From the NCBI GenBank assembly GCA_900556575.1, contig USPO01000089.1:1-6527 (forward strand): a DNA stretch of 6,527 bases. The letters are read 5' to 3'. The stretch's first letter is position 1; each line of letters opens with the position of its first letter. Shown here piece after piece: positions 6,511 to 6,527 of this stretch. Source of the stretch: an uncultured Eubacteriales bacterium. Lineage in GTDB: Bacteria > Bacillota > Clostridia > UBA1381. The notes beneath the pieces are model-generated. The model searched no databases. It saw only the letters and a list, made by a program, of their open reading frames with translations, and was not told the DNA's origin. Both the position numbers and the translations under genes were made by a program.

Positions 6511-6527
6511 AGAGTTTTGTGACAGCC
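6493..6527. repeat. Hairpin-forming inverted repeat upstream of mscL (terminator or mobile-element end)
   Basis: GGCTGT-TG-CAAAACTC and GAGTTTTG-TG-ACAGCC pair at 14 of 16 positions around an AAA loop, with one two-base internal mismatch. The hairpin ends exactly at the window edge. On the minus strand it is followed by TCTTTAGTATT, moderately T-rich, so it could terminate a minus-strand gene upstream of mscL. On the plus strand what follows is not visible. The word GGCTGTTGCAAAA also recalls ends of some insertion sequences. Confidence 0.6.

Overview
The window looks like chromosomal DNA of an AT-leaning Gram-positive anaerobe of the Clostridia type. This rests on strong AGGAGG-like ribosome binding sites, short AT-rich intergenic regions, a GLUG-repeat exported protein, and TetR and MscL sequences typical of Firmicutes. 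No species can be named from the sequence alone.

Layout, left to right. (1) Positions 1-2682, minus strand: a very long reading frame, open for 894 codons and running off the left edge. It encodes an exported protein with a signal peptide and GLUG-type beta-solenoid repeats. A stretch of about 370 residues, mostly helical, is inserted inside the solenoid. (2) Positions 2669-5188, minus strand: a complete MMPL/RND-superfamily membrane transporter of 839 residues, overlapping the start of gene 1 by 14 bases. (3) Positions 5189-5400: a divergent regulatory region with a good promoter in each direction and a palindrome over the -35 box of the regulator promoter. (4) Positions 5401-5955, plus strand: a TetR-family repressor. 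(5) Positions 5953-6005: a long, near-perfect hairpin between convergent genes, probably a terminator working both ways. (6) Positions 6003-6458, minus strand: mscL, the large-conductance mechanosensitive channel. (7) Positions 6459-6527: the mscL leader and a hairpin ending exactly at the window edge.

How the parts fit. The TetR gene, the MMPL transporter and the solenoid protein form a divergent regulator/operon unit. The overlap of transporter and solenoid genes suggests translational coupling and a shared envelope function, for example a transporter with a dedicated cell-surface partner. The inducer and the cargo cannot be read from the sequence. mscL is convergent, lies behind a terminator and is probably an unrelated housekeeping neighbour. 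The most unusual items are the helical segment splitting one solenoid rung, and a VxG-rich, bactofilin-like tail on the cytoplasmic end of the transporter.
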